A stretch of 61,629 bases of DNA from a bacterium. Its GTDB lineage: Bacteria; Bacillota; Clostridia; Oscillospirales; CAG-272. The notes under the pieces were generated by a model. The model had not been told where the DNA came from and did no database searches. It worked only from the letters and a program-made list of their open reading frames with translations. Location: contig SFZB01000003.1 of assembly GCA_004558975.1 (NCBI GenBank), positions 1 to 61,629 on the forward strand, in the 5' to 3' direction. The position numbers and the translations under genes were made by a program. Shown here piece after piece: positions 44,328 to 52,375 of this stretch (the first letter of the stretch is position 1; each line of letters starts with the position of its first letter).

Positions 44328-45040
44328 TTGCGTTTTCCTTCCTTTGCACAGGCGTCCTCCGCCGCGAGGAAGCCGACCGTGCGTTCGATCGCGTCTTTTG
44401 CGTCGTACCACGGCTCCCCGTCATAGCGGTAATCGAATTTTTTACAGAACCAACTGACGTCTCCCCGCAGTTTTTCGAGGTACGTCTTCACGGTGTCCGA
44501 CATCGTGCGGTAAAACAGTGCGTATGTCTTTTTGGAAAGGCGCGCCCGTCCGACTTCGGTGAGGCGGCGGAAGTGCGGGAGACAGTAGCGCTTCTGCTCT
44601 CCGAAGAGGGTACGAAATTCCGGCTCGCTCTCAAAAAGCAGGGCGACCGTTTCGAGCATACGGGAGAGCGAGGCTTCAATGCGGCTGCAGATATAGCAGG
44701 AGTGTTCGAGCGCGGTCAGCCGCTTGACCGGTTTGTCGCCCGGGGTACCGATGAGACCGTCCGCGAGCATGCCCTCGACTTCGGCGAGATGCGATTCCAG
44801 CATCAGGGCGAAAGGGAGACGGTTCTGCCGCGTGAGCATCTTGCCGAAATGGCGGGCACAGAACCCTTCTTCGTTGGTGCGGATGCGTACCGATGGCTCC
44901 ATCATGGCGGCGCCGAGGATACGATCGAGTTCATCGTCCTCGAGCTTGCGGTAGAGCGTGCAGATCGGGCAGGCGCCGAGCGGTTCTTCGCGGCAGGCGC
45001 GGAACGCCTCGTTAACGGGTATGGTGTAGATCTGCTCCAT
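44324..45040 (-). CDS. DUF6062-type protein with two zinc-type cysteine/histidine sites
   Basis: I recognise this 238-residue protein as DUF6062-like from its start (IYTIPVNEAF, CPIC, RIRTNEEGFCARH), without a function. It holds two similar modules: C24-P-I-C27 with C61-A-R-H64, and C115-Y-I-C118 with C153-L-P-H156. The spacing is nearly equal (33 and 34 residues between the pairs), which suggests internal duplication and two metal sites. GAGGAG precedes the ATG. Its stop codon overlaps the start of the YhaN-like ATPase (ATGA), so the two are made together. Confidence 0.82.
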   Translation of the reverse strand: MEQIYTIPVNEAFRACREEPLGACPICTLYRKLEDDELDRILGAAMMEPSVRIRTNEEGFCARHFGKMLTRQNRLPFALMLESHLAEVEGMLADGLIGTPGDKPVKRLTALEHSCYICSRIEASLSRMLETVALLFESEPEFRTLFGEQKRYCLPHFRRLTEVGRARLSKKTYALFYRTMSDTVKTYLEKLRGDVSWFCKKFDYRYDGEPWYDAKDAIERTVGFLAAEDACAKEGKRK

Positions 45041-45163
45041 GGCGGCTCCTCTCGATTGGTTCCGGTGTTTTCCGGGGCAGTCGGCAATCCTGTGTGCCAT
45101 TCGCGGGTTCGCGGGCGCGGAGCGCGCGACGCGAAAATATACAAGACGCGACTATACAAAAGT

Positions 45164-45192
45164 ATTATATCGCACGTATTACAGTTTTGCAA
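45164..45192 (-). promoter_or_regulatory. Promoter of the DUF6062/YhaN-like operon
   Basis: On the minus strand, TTGCAA (45187-45192) and a perfect TATAAT (45164-45169) are separated by 17 bp, about 120 bases upstream of the start codon. Confidence 0.75.
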
Positions 45193-45404
45193 GAGGAGAA
45201 AACCAAAATCAGGGCAGACATTTGACTTTTTTCGCGGGCAAATATTCGCGCGGGAGCATTCGTTGGTGATGGCATGCGGGGCTTCGCGGACACGCGCTCT
45301 GCCGCACCGCCCGCGGACGCTCGACGCGAAATGACGACGGTAAGCACGGGGAGCGGCGCCGTCGAGTCTCGCCGTCGGGCGGCAATAGGAGTGAAAGACG
45401 CGAT
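45193..45404. other. Gene-free stretch
   Basis: Between the DUF6062 promoter and the infB terminator I see no convincing gene, repeat or RNA structure. It is part of the longest gene-free interval in the window (45041-45558). Confidence 0.6.
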
Positions 45405-45441
45405 AAAAAACAGAGAGGAGCCAAGAAAACCGGGCTCCTCT
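45405..45441 (-). terminator. Terminator of the rimP-infB operon
   Basis: A 9-bp stem (agaggagcc at 45414-45422 with ggctcctct at 45433-45441) has a 10-base loop. On the minus strand it is followed by ctgttttttatc. Confidence 0.85.
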
Positions 45442-45558
45442 TTGTGATATTCGGTTAGATGGGCGCTTTTGCCCGGGGATTTTCTTGGAAGTGTTCCCGC
45501 GTGGAAACGCCGCCGCGAGAGTCGGGCGTGATTGCCGCCCCCGAGCGTCCTCCGCAGA

Positions 45559-48450
45559 TTACTGCGGAATCTCCTCCATGATGAACGCCTCATAGGTGTC
45601 GCCGACCTTCACGTCGTTGAAGGTCTTGAGCCCCACGCCGCATTCGTAGCCTGCGGCGACTTCCTTCGCGTCGTCCTTGAAGCGCTTCAGGGACGCGATC
45701 TCGTCCTCACAGATCAGCACGCCGTCGCGCACGATACGGATTTTTGCGTGGCGGGCAATCTTACCGTCGAGGACATAGCAACCGGCGATGGTGCCGACGT
45801 TCGGGACGCGAATGGTCTGACGGCATTCGGCGTGCCCGAGGAGTACTTCGCGGTATTTGGGCGCGAGCATCCCCTTGAGCGCCGCCTGCACTTCGTCAAT
45901 GCAGTCGTAGATGACGCGGTAGGTGCGGATATCGACCCCCTGCCGCTCGGCACTGTCGAGCGCGGTCTTGTCGGGACGGACGTTGAAGCCGACGATGATC
46001 GCCTGCGATGCCGCGGCGAGCATGACGTCACCCTCCGTGATACCGCCGACGGCGGCATGAATGATATTGACCTTGACCTCATCGGTCGAAAGCTTCTGGA
46101 GAGACTGTTTGACTGCCTCGGCGGAACCGCCGACATCTGCCTTGACGACGATGTTCAGGTTCTTGACGCCCTCTGCAATCTGGTCGAACAGGGCATCGAG
46201 CGAGACGCGTGCCGTCGCCTTGAACTCTTCCTGGCGGGCTTGCTCACGGCGCTGCTCCGCAAGGCTGCGCGCCATTTTTTCATCTTCAACGGCGTTGAAC
46301 TCGTCACCCGACATGGGGACTTCGGAGAGACCGATGATCTCGGCGGGGACGCTCGGGCCCGCGACCTTCATCTGCTCGCCGCGCTCATTCGACATGGCGC
46401 GGACACGCCCGACGGCGGTACCCGCGATGACGATATCGCCCGCATGGAGCGTACCGTTCTGCACAAGGACGGTGGCAACGGGACCGCGACCTTTATCGAG
46501 ACGCGACTCGATGACAAGACCCTTGGCGCGGCGATTCGGATTGGCTTTCAGTTCCTTGACCTCCGCCACGAGCAGGACGGATTCCAGGAGTTTATCGATG
46601 TTCATACCGGTCAGTGCGGACACCGGCACGCAGATGACGTCGCCGCCCCATTCCTCGGGGACGAGGTCGTACTTGGTGAGTTCCTGCATGACCTGATCGG
46701 GGTTGGCGTGCGGCTTATCCATCTTGTTGATGGCGACGATGATGTCGACGCCCGCCGCTTTCGCGTGGTTGATCGCCTCGATGGTCTGCGGCATGATACC
46801 GTCATCGGCGGCGACGACCAGAATCGCGATGTCGGTCGCCTGCGCGCCTCTTGCACGCATGGCGGTAAAGGCTTCGTGACCCGGGGTATCGAGGAAGGTG
46901 ATCTCCTTGCCATGCACGTTGACGCGATAGGCGCCGATGTGCTGGGTGATACCGCCCGCCTCGCCCTTGGTCACGCTGGTGTGACGGATTGCGTCGAGCA
47001 GGGAGGTCTTACCATGGTCGACGTGACCCATGACGCAGACGACAGGGCTGCGCTCCACGAGGTTCTCGTCGGTGTCCTCCTCGGTCTCAAAGAGACGTTC
47101 CTCGATGGTGACGACGACCTCTTTCGTGACTTTGACATTGAACTCTTCCGCGATGAGGTAGGCGGTATCGTAGTCGATCTCGTCCGTGACCTTGACCATC
47201 ATACCGTTCATCATGAGCTTCTTCATGACCTCGGCGGCGGTTTTCTTCATGCGGGAGGCGAACTCACCGACCGAGATGGTGTCGGGGACGGTGATCTCAA
47301 GCTGTTTCTTGCGTGCCTGCTCGAGCTGCATTCTGCGGATGCGCTCCTGCGCGGCGCGCTCTTTTTCCCGGACGTTCTTGCCCTGAGAGCGGGTATCCTG
47401 CTTCTTGAGCTTTTGTCTGCTCGAGTCACGGTCGGTCCTGCCGGCGGTGGCATAGCGGGAGACGAGACGCTCATCATATCTGCCGAGGTCGACCTGCGTC
47501 GTACGGGTGTCGACGATACGCACTTTCGGCTCTGCCGCAACCACCGTCTCGACCGTCTCGGTCGTGCCGTCTCCGGCGCCGCCGGAAACGATAATGCGGT
47601 TCTTGCGTTCCTCGCGCTTCTCGGGTTTTTCGGGTTTCTGCGGCTTGGCGGCGGCAGGCGCCCCCTCGCCGGGCTTACGCTCGAAACGGCTGAAGCGGTC
47701 GACGGGTTCTTTCTTCTTGATCGGCTTGAACTCGCGCGCGGGTGCCGCCGCTGCGGGGGTCGTGGTTTGCGCGGCTTGTGCCGACTGTGCGGCTGCCTGC
47801 GCACGCTTGGCTTCCTGCGCGGCGGCGGCAGGGGTCGCCGTGCTGTCGATCTTCGGTTCCGGGCGGCTTGCCTGCTCGCGGCGGAACTGTTCCATGCGGC
47901 GGGCGATGTCCTCCTGGCTGACCGGTTTACGTTTTTCGGGGCGCGCCGGTGCGTTCTGCTGCCCGCGCGCATCCTGACGTCGGTCGGCGCCGCTCATCGG
48001 GCGACGGTCGCCCGGGCGGTTCTGCCCCGGCTGTCCCGCCGCAGGAGCCCCGCTCGCGGGGCGTCCGGTCTGTGCCGGGCGTGCGGCGGCGTGATCCTTC
48101 GGGACAGTATAGCGCGGCTCCTCCGGCTTTTTCGGAGCCTCGGGTGCCGGCGTCGGTTTCTTCGGCGCCTGCGGCGCTGTGGCGGGGGCGGCTTTCTGCG
48201 GTGCGGGGGCAGGAGTCTCCGCCTTCGGTTCTGCCTTGGGGAGATCGCTCTTTAAGGTCGCTTTCCCCGCAAGGTAGTCCTCGAGATTCTCGATCTGGTT
48301 CTGCGCCGTGATGAGCGCGAGGAACACTTCGTATTCCTCTCCCTCAATCGTGCCGCCGACATTCTTCTTGATGCCGACGGTGTCGAGCAGCGCCACGAGG
48401 TCTTTCGCAGCGATCCCGAAGTCCTTCGCAATTCCGTTGATTTTTGCCAT
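45559..48450 (-). CDS. infB: Translation initiation factor IF-2
   Basis: This GTPase brings initiator tRNA to the ribosome. The 963-residue protein starts with an IF2-N domain (MAKINGIAKDFGIAAKDLVAL). A Pro/Ala/Lys-rich linker follows (about residues 70-330), then a second IF2-N module and the G domain: GHVDHGKTSLLDAI, DTPGHEAF and NKMDKPHA. Domains II to IV complete it. The ATG at 48450 gives the standard start. A small hairpin lies immediately before it. It is the last gene of the rimP operon. Confidence 0.97.
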   Translation of the reverse strand: MAKINGIAKDFGIAAKDLVALLDTVGIKKNVGGTIEGEEYEVFLALITAQNQIENLEDYLAGKATLKSDLPKAEPKAETPAPAPQKAAPATAPQAPKKPTPAPEAPKKPEEPRYTVPKDHAAARPAQTGRPASGAPAAGQPGQNRPGDRRPMSGADRRQDARGQQNAPARPEKRKPVSQEDIARRMEQFRREQASRPEPKIDSTATPAAAAQEAKRAQAAAQSAQAAQTTTPAAAAPAREFKPIKKKEPVDRFSRFERKPGEGAPAAAKPQKPEKPEKREERKNRIIVSGGAGDGTTETVETVVAAEPKVRIVDTRTTQVDLGRYDERLVSRYATAGRTDRDSSRQKLKKQDTRSQGKNVREKERAAQERIRRMQLEQARKKQLEITVPDTISVGEFASRMKKTAAEVMKKLMMNGMMVKVTDEIDYDTAYLIAEEFNVKVTKEVVVTIEERLFETEEDTDENLVERSPVVCVMGHVDHGKTSLLDAIRHTSVTKGEAGGITQHIGAYRVNVHGKEITFLDTPGHEAFTAMRARGAQATDIAILVVAADDGIMPQTIEAINHAKAAGVDIIVAINKMDKPHANPDQVMQELTKYDLVPEEWGGDVICVPVSALTGMNIDKLLESVLLVAEVKELKANPNRRAKGLVIESRLDKGRGPVATVLVQNGTLHAGDIVIAGTAVGRVRAMSNERGEQMKVAGPSVPAEIIGLSEVPMSGDEFNAVEDEKMARSLAEQRREQARQEEFKATARVSLDALFDQIAEGVKNLNIVVKADVGGSAEAVKQSLQKLSTDEVKVNIIHAAVGGITEGDVMLAAASQAIIVGFNVRPDKTALDSAERQGVDIRTYRVIYDCIDEVQAALKGMLAPKYREVLLGHAECRQTIRVPNVGTIAGCYVLDGKIARHAKIRIVRDGVLICEDEIASLKRFKDDAKEVAAGYECGVGLKTFNDVKVGDTYEAFIMEEIPQ

Positions 48451-48461
48451 AGTCAAATTCC

Positions 48462-48479
48462 CGACCCCAAAAGGGGTCG
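48462..48479 (-). other. Hairpin just upstream of infB
   Basis: A perfect 7-bp stem (cgacccc against ggggtcg) with a 4-base loop ends 11 bases before the infB start codon. There is no T tract, so it is not a terminator; it abuts the weak ribosome binding site. Confidence 0.6.
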
Positions 48480-48505
48480 TCCCCCGCACCGGGGAATCCT
48501 TTCTC

Positions 48506-48835
48506 TTACTTGCACTCCTGCCGTAACTGATCGGCAAAACCGCCGTCCGTGATGCCGACCGACACGAGCGGGCGTGCGGTACCGAGCAGATGCCCGAGTA
48601 CCTCCGGCGCTACATCGACCGTGAGACAGGGAATGCTGTAAAAACTGCTTTTATGAGAGAGCCGCCGCAGCGTCCCGTCGGACGCGCCCGAGGAAACAAG
48701 GATCAGGACGGGCTTCTTCTTTGCCCGCATCTGCTCGCAGATCACTTCGGTGCCGAGCACCGTTTTTCCAGCCTTCCTTGCCAGCCCCAGCATCCTGAGG
48801 AACCGTTCGGTGACTTCGTGAGACGCCTTACACAT
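48506..48835 (-). CDS. ylxQ: L7Ae-family ribosomal protein (YlxQ)
   Basis: The 109-residue protein has the L7Ae/L30e/S12e fold, which binds kink-turn RNA. Visible features are LGLARKAGKTVLGTEVICEQM and VLILVSSGASDGTLRRL. Its start overlaps the end of ylxR by 8 bases, the standard gene order in Firmicutes between nusA and infB. Confidence 0.92.
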   Translation of the reverse strand: MCKASHEVTERFLRMLGLARKAGKTVLGTEVICEQMRAKKKPVLILVSSGASDGTLRRLSHKSSFYSIPCLTVDVAPEVLGHLLGTARPLVSVGITDGGFADQLRQECK

Positions 48836-49100
48836 CGGCGGCGATCTCCGCTTCCAATTTATCGTAAATCAAAGCGGGTATCTCACATTCGAGGTTTTGC
48901 GCCAGTCGGTTGGACTTGCGCGCGCGTTTGAGGCACTCGACGCTGTGGCAGAGGTACGCCCCGCGCCCGGATTTTTTACCCGTGCGATCGAGGGAGATCT
49001 CTCCCTCCGGCGACCGGACCACGCGAATGAGCTGTGCTTTGGGGAACCGTTCCCCGCACCCGATACAGCGCCGTTCGGGAATTTTTCTGACGCCTGCCAT
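48828..49100 (-). CDS. ylxR: YlxR family RNA-binding protein (DUF448)
   Basis: The 90-residue protein carries the family signature RRCIGCGERFPKAQLIRVVR, the GRGAYLC motif and a second cysteine-containing helix. YlxR proteins bind nucleic acid and, in studied species, affect gene regulation or RNase P. Its start overlaps the nusA stop by one base (TAATG), so translation is coupled. Confidence 0.93.
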   Translation of the reverse strand: MAGVRKIPERRCIGCGERFPKAQLIRVVRSPEGEISLDRTGKKSGRGAYLCHSVECLKRARKSNRLAQNLECEIPALIYDKLEAEIAADV

Positions 49101-50125
49101 TATGCTTTGATGTCGATCTTATAGCCGGTCAGGCGCGCCGCGAGTTTCGCGTTCTGCCCCTCGCGGCCGATGGCGAGCGAGAGCTGGTTCGGCGCGACGG
49201 TGACACGCGCGGAGCGCTCGCCGTCGATGACGACCCCGAGAACCTCCGCCGGCGAGAGCGCCTCGCGGATATATTCGGCAGGATCTTCGGAGTAGCGGAT
49301 AATATCGATCTTTTCGTTGCCGAGTTCCTCGAGGATTGCGTTGATACGCATCCCGCGGTTACCGATGCAGGCGCCGATCGGGTCGACGTTCGGGTCGGTC
49401 GAGTACACGGCGATCTTGGAGCGGCTGCCCGCCTCGCGGGAGACGCCGGCGATGACGACCGTGCCGTCCTGAATCTCGGGAATCTCCATTTCAAAGAGGC
49501 GCTTGACGAAGCCGGGATGCGTCCGGGAGAGGTCGACGATGGGGCCGCGGGTATCGACCGAGCGTACCTCGGAGACATACACCTTGAGGCGGTCGCCGAC
49601 TTTGAAGTCGTCGGTCGGAAGCTGCAGGTTGCGGGGCAGGCGCACCATGCCGTTCTGTGTTTCGAGCGTCAGGTCGCCGGTCATATCGTCCACCTTGAAG
49701 ACGGTGGCGGTGATGAGATCCTCTTTCTTGTCCTCGTAGGCGCGTGCCATATTGTTGCGCTCTGCCTCACGCACCGCCTGAATGATGATCTGTTTCCCTG
49801 CGGTGGCGGACAGACGGCGGAAGGTATCGGGGGAGACTTTCTCCTCGACGATCGAGCCGATCTTATGCCGCTTGGACTTGGTCTTGGCGTCCTCGAGGGA
49901 GATCTCGCAGATCGGGTCCGTCACGGTCTCGACCACTTCTCTCTGCAGGTAGACTTTCATATCCCGTTTGACGGGGTCGAGGACGATGCGCGAACGCGCC
50001 GTGGGGCCGACCTCCCGTTCAATGGCTTTCTGGAGTGCGCCCTCGATCTTCTCGAGCATGTAGTCTGCGGGAATCCCCTTCGCGCTTTCCAGTTCCGCGA
50101 GGGCATCAAACAGTTTGGCGTTCAT
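49100..50125 (-). CDS. nusA: Transcription termination/antitermination factor NusA
   Basis: NusA binds RNA polymerase and nascent RNA and controls pausing and termination. The 341-residue protein has the N-terminal polymerase-binding domain, an S1 domain (about residues 130-200) and two KH domains (GACIGNRGMRINAILEELGNEKIDII and the KH2 segment LAIGREGQNAKLAARLTGYKIDI). It ends soon after KH2, without the C-terminal acidic repeats of proteobacteria, as is usual in Firmicutes. Confidence 0.97.
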   Translation of the reverse strand: MNAKLFDALAELESAKGIPADYMLEKIEGALQKAIEREVGPTARSRIVLDPVKRDMKVYLQREVVETVTDPICEISLEDAKTKSKRHKIGSIVEEKVSPDTFRRLSATAGKQIIIQAVREAERNNMARAYEDKKEDLITATVFKVDDMTGDLTLETQNGMVRLPRNLQLPTDDFKVGDRLKVYVSEVRSVDTRGPIVDLSRTHPGFVKRLFEMEIPEIQDGTVVIAGVSREAGSRSKIAVYSTDPNVDPIGACIGNRGMRINAILEELGNEKIDIIRYSEDPAEYIREALSPAEVLGVVIDGERSARVTVAPNQLSLAIGREGQNAKLAARLTGYKIDIKA

Positions 50126-50167
50126 GGATGTATCCTTTCTTTATCCTGTTACACTTCAAAATCAAAA

Positions 50168-50629
50168 TCAGTCAAAATAGACGGTGCGGAGCTTGGAGAC
50201 CGATTGCCGCGGGCATTTGACAACGCCGGCGCCGGTGTCGATGGAGAGCACGCCGTCCGCGTAGTCGAGGAGCGTCCCGCGCAGGGTCTTCCGACCGTCC
50301 AGCGGAGCGAACAGCTTCGCCTCACACCGCTCACCGAGGCTGGCGAGAATGTGCGCGTCGGTCCGAAGCTCGCGCTCAATCCCGGGGGAAGAGACATCGA
50401 GATGATAGGCTTCCTCGATCGGGTCGTTCTCGTCGAGGATTTTGTCGACGGCGCGATGCACCGTTTCACACGCGTTGAGATCCACGCCGGTATCCGAGTC
50501 GATCGTGATGATCAGATGCCGGTCGGCGCCGATCTTGGTGAACTCCACGTCCCAGAGCCGGTAGCCGAGTGCCTCGACGGTGTCCGCGATCAGTGCGCGC
50601 ACGGTCTCGGCGATATTGGTCTTTGCCAT
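50168..50629 (-). CDS. rimP: Ribosome maturation factor RimP
   Basis: RimP assists 30S subunit assembly. The 153-residue protein shows the two-domain RimP layout: DVEFTKIGADRHLIITIDSDTGVDLNACETVHRAVDKIL, then YHLDVSSPGIERELR and an SH3-like C-terminal domain. GGAGG precedes the ATG. It is the first gene of the nusA-infB operon. Confidence 0.95.
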   Translation of the reverse strand: MAKTNIAETVRALIADTVEALGYRLWDVEFTKIGADRHLIITIDSDTGVDLNACETVHRAVDKILDENDPIEEAYHLDVSSPGIERELRTDAHILASLGERCEAKLFAPLDGRKTLRGTLLDYADGVLSIDTGAGVVKCPRQSVSKLRTVYFD

Positions 50630-50652
50630 AATGCCTCCGCTCGTGCGGTACG

Positions 50653-50705
50653 GCGGGGTAAAACACCCCGCATAAAATTAAGAGTGAACCGAAGCCCACT
50701 CTTAA
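50653..50705 (-). promoter_or_regulatory. Two-hairpin leader of the rimP-nusA-infB operon
   Basis: In transcript order, a 9-bp stem (50697-50705 with 50678-50686) is followed on the minus strand by ttttat, and then a perfect 7-bp stem (50653-50659 with 50665-50671). The first looks like a weak intrinsic terminator. As this operon encodes NusA, an attenuation control is plausible. Confidence 0.6.
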
Positions 50706-50726
50706 CCATACCGTATTCTATACTGT

Positions 50727-50755
50727 AGTATAACACGTTCTTTTGATAATTGCAA
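50727..50755 (-). promoter_or_regulatory. Promoter of the rimP operon
   Basis: On the minus strand, TTGCAA (50750-50755) and TATACT (50727-50732) are separated by 17 bp. The transcript leader is about 90 bases. Confidence 0.75.
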
Positions 50756-50820
50756 TACTTTCTACAAAAAATATAAAAGAATCTTGCCCGCGCCCGTACG
50801 TGAGCGTGAAAAGGATGCGG

Positions 50821-50880
50821 AAAAGAGGCTCCGCCCGCGGAAAAGAGGCTCCGCCCGCGGGAAAGAGGCTCCGTCCCCCG
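50821..50880. repeat. Three tandem 20-bp units
   Basis: Two exact copies of aaaagaggctccgcccgcgg (50821-50840, 50841-50860) are followed by a third with four changes (50861-50880). They lie immediately after the oxidoreductase stop codon on the minus strand. Short CCGCGG-based hairpins could form between units, perhaps replacing a terminator. Confidence 0.9.
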
Positions 50881-50888
50881 GGCGGCGG

Positions 50889-51884
50889 TCAGAGGATGCC
50901 GCTCGCCTGCAGAACCAGCCGATGGAGCGTCAGCTCGTAATCATAGTCGTAGACACCCGCCGGTGCGCCGCAGAGACGCGCGTAAAATTCCTCCGGAAAC
51001 GCGTCGTAGCGGTCGTAGTCGGTCCTGAACGTGAGCGTGCGCGTCTCGACTTCTTTGTCGTAGTAGCCTTCCTGCCCGTTCTGGATCGACACCCATTTCA
51101 CGGTCGGACGTTCGAAGGGCGTGATCGAGACGGTGCCCTTTTCGCCGACGACGGCAAGCTCCCGTCGGAGCCAGCCGCCCGTTTCGACGGCGGAGGTGCG
51201 GGCGACGCTGACACCGCGGTCATAATGGAGGAGCGCCGTCGCGTTGTCGATGCCGCCGAACCCGCCGGCACCGGTGCGGAAGAGGAGGGGTTCGACGCGC
51301 TTCGGCTCACCCATGAGGCGCAGGATAAAATCGATGATATGCCCGCCGAAGATGTACATGGTGCCGCCGCGGAAGGTTTCAAGGTAGCGGAGATACTCGG
51401 CACTGCGCGGCGCGGACATGGCAGTCTCGACATAGAGGATGTCCCCGAGCGCTCCGCTCTCCGCGATGGAGAAGACCTCCTGCACGGCGGGATTGGTACG
51501 GTAGAGATACCCGAGGTGCACGACAAGTCCCCGGCGCTCGGCGTCGCGCAGGATGCCTTCGTATTCCGCGAGGTTTTCTCCTGCCGGTTTGTCGAGATGA
51601 ATGGGTTTCCCGGCGTCGATGCATTTGCGTGCCGCCGCCATGAGATCCGGCACCTCGGTCTCGATCAGGAGGGCGTCGCACTTTTCGATCAGCGTGTCCT
51701 CGTCGAGCCGCGGCAGGTCGCGGTAGCAGGGCAGACCCCCGCGCTTTTGGATCCACGTCTCGTCTTTTTCGGAGTAGCCGACGATCTCAAAGAGGTCGGG
51801 ATGACGGCGGAACGCCTCCATGTGCCCTTGCCCGTGGTTATGCCCGATGCCGATCTGCCCGAGACGGAATTTTTTCGGTTCCAT
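50889..51884 (-). CDS. Gfo/Idh/MocA family oxidoreductase
   Basis: The 331-residue protein has an N-terminal Rossmann NAD(P)-binding domain opening with KKFRLGQIGIGHNHGQGHMEA and a C-terminal alpha/beta domain. The conserved EVPD and HLDKPAGENLAEYEG segment corresponds to the family's EKP motif and ends the Rossmann domain. Substrate is not predictable; sugars and inositols are typical. It follows the CBS gene by 71 bp on the same strand. Confidence 0.88.
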   Translation of the reverse strand: MEPKKFRLGQIGIGHNHGQGHMEAFRRHPDLFEIVGYSEKDETWIQKRGGLPCYRDLPRLDEDTLIEKCDALLIETEVPDLMAAARKCIDAGKPIHLDKPAGENLAEYEGILRDAERRGLVVHLGYLYRTNPAVQEVFSIAESGALGDILYVETAMSAPRSAEYLRYLETFRGGTMYIFGGHIIDFILRLMGEPKRVEPLLFRTGAGGFGGIDNATALLHYDRGVSVARTSAVETGGWLRRELAVVGEKGTVSITPFERPTVKWVSIQNGQEGYYDKEVETRTLTFRTDYDRYDAFPEEFYARLCGAPAGVYDYDYELTLHRLVLQASGIL

Positions 51885-51955
51885 GATTTGTCCTCGCTTT
51901 TTGACTTTGGAATAGGAAAACGGAGAATACCCCCGCCGTCCGGCAGGGGTAAGGC

Positions 51956-52375
51956 TTAGTTTTTCTTTGCGGCGACGCGCAGATAGCGCTTCGAGAAGTA
52001 TTCGATGACGTCCTTGCGGCGAATCAGCCCGATGAAGCAGTCGCGGTCGTCGATGACCGGGACGAAGTTGTTTTCCTTGACGCGTTCGAGCAGCTCCGTC
52101 ATGGGGGCGGAGTTCTTGACCGGGGGATTGTCGCTGCGGATCAGGGTCGAGAGGGGAATGTCCTCGAGGGCGACGAGGTTGGCGGCGCCGCGATCGACGA
52201 TGAGCCAGAGAAAATCGCCGTCGCGCACCATGCCGACGTATCTGCCCTCCGCGTCGATGACGGGCAGGGCGTTATAACCGTGGTAGCGCATTTTTTCGAG
52301 CCCCTGCCTTGCGGAGCAGTCTTTCATAATGAAAGCGACCTGACTTTTCGGGGTGAGGAAGCGCAGGATGTTCAT
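51956..52375 (-). CDS. CBS domain pair protein
   Basis: The 139-residue protein consists of two CBS domains in tandem (residues about 8-65 and 75-135; GYNALPVIDAEGRYVGMVRDGD and NNFVPVIDDRDCFIGLIRRKDVI). Such pairs bind adenine nucleotides and sense energy status. AAGGAG precedes the ATG. Its start overlaps the pantothenate kinase stop by 4 bases (ATGA), so the two are coupled. Confidence 0.9.
   Translation of the reverse strand: MNILRFLTPKSQVAFIMKDCSARQGLEKMRYHGYNALPVIDAEGRYVGMVRDGDFLWLIVDRGAANLVALEDIPLSTLIRSDNPPVKNSAPMTELLERVKENNFVPVIDDRDCFIGLIRRKDVIEYFSKRYLRVAAKKN

Noticed and set aside
45532..48255. A 907-codon open frame antisense to infB
   Set aside because: Shadow of IF-2; its composition follows the codon pattern of the opposite strand.
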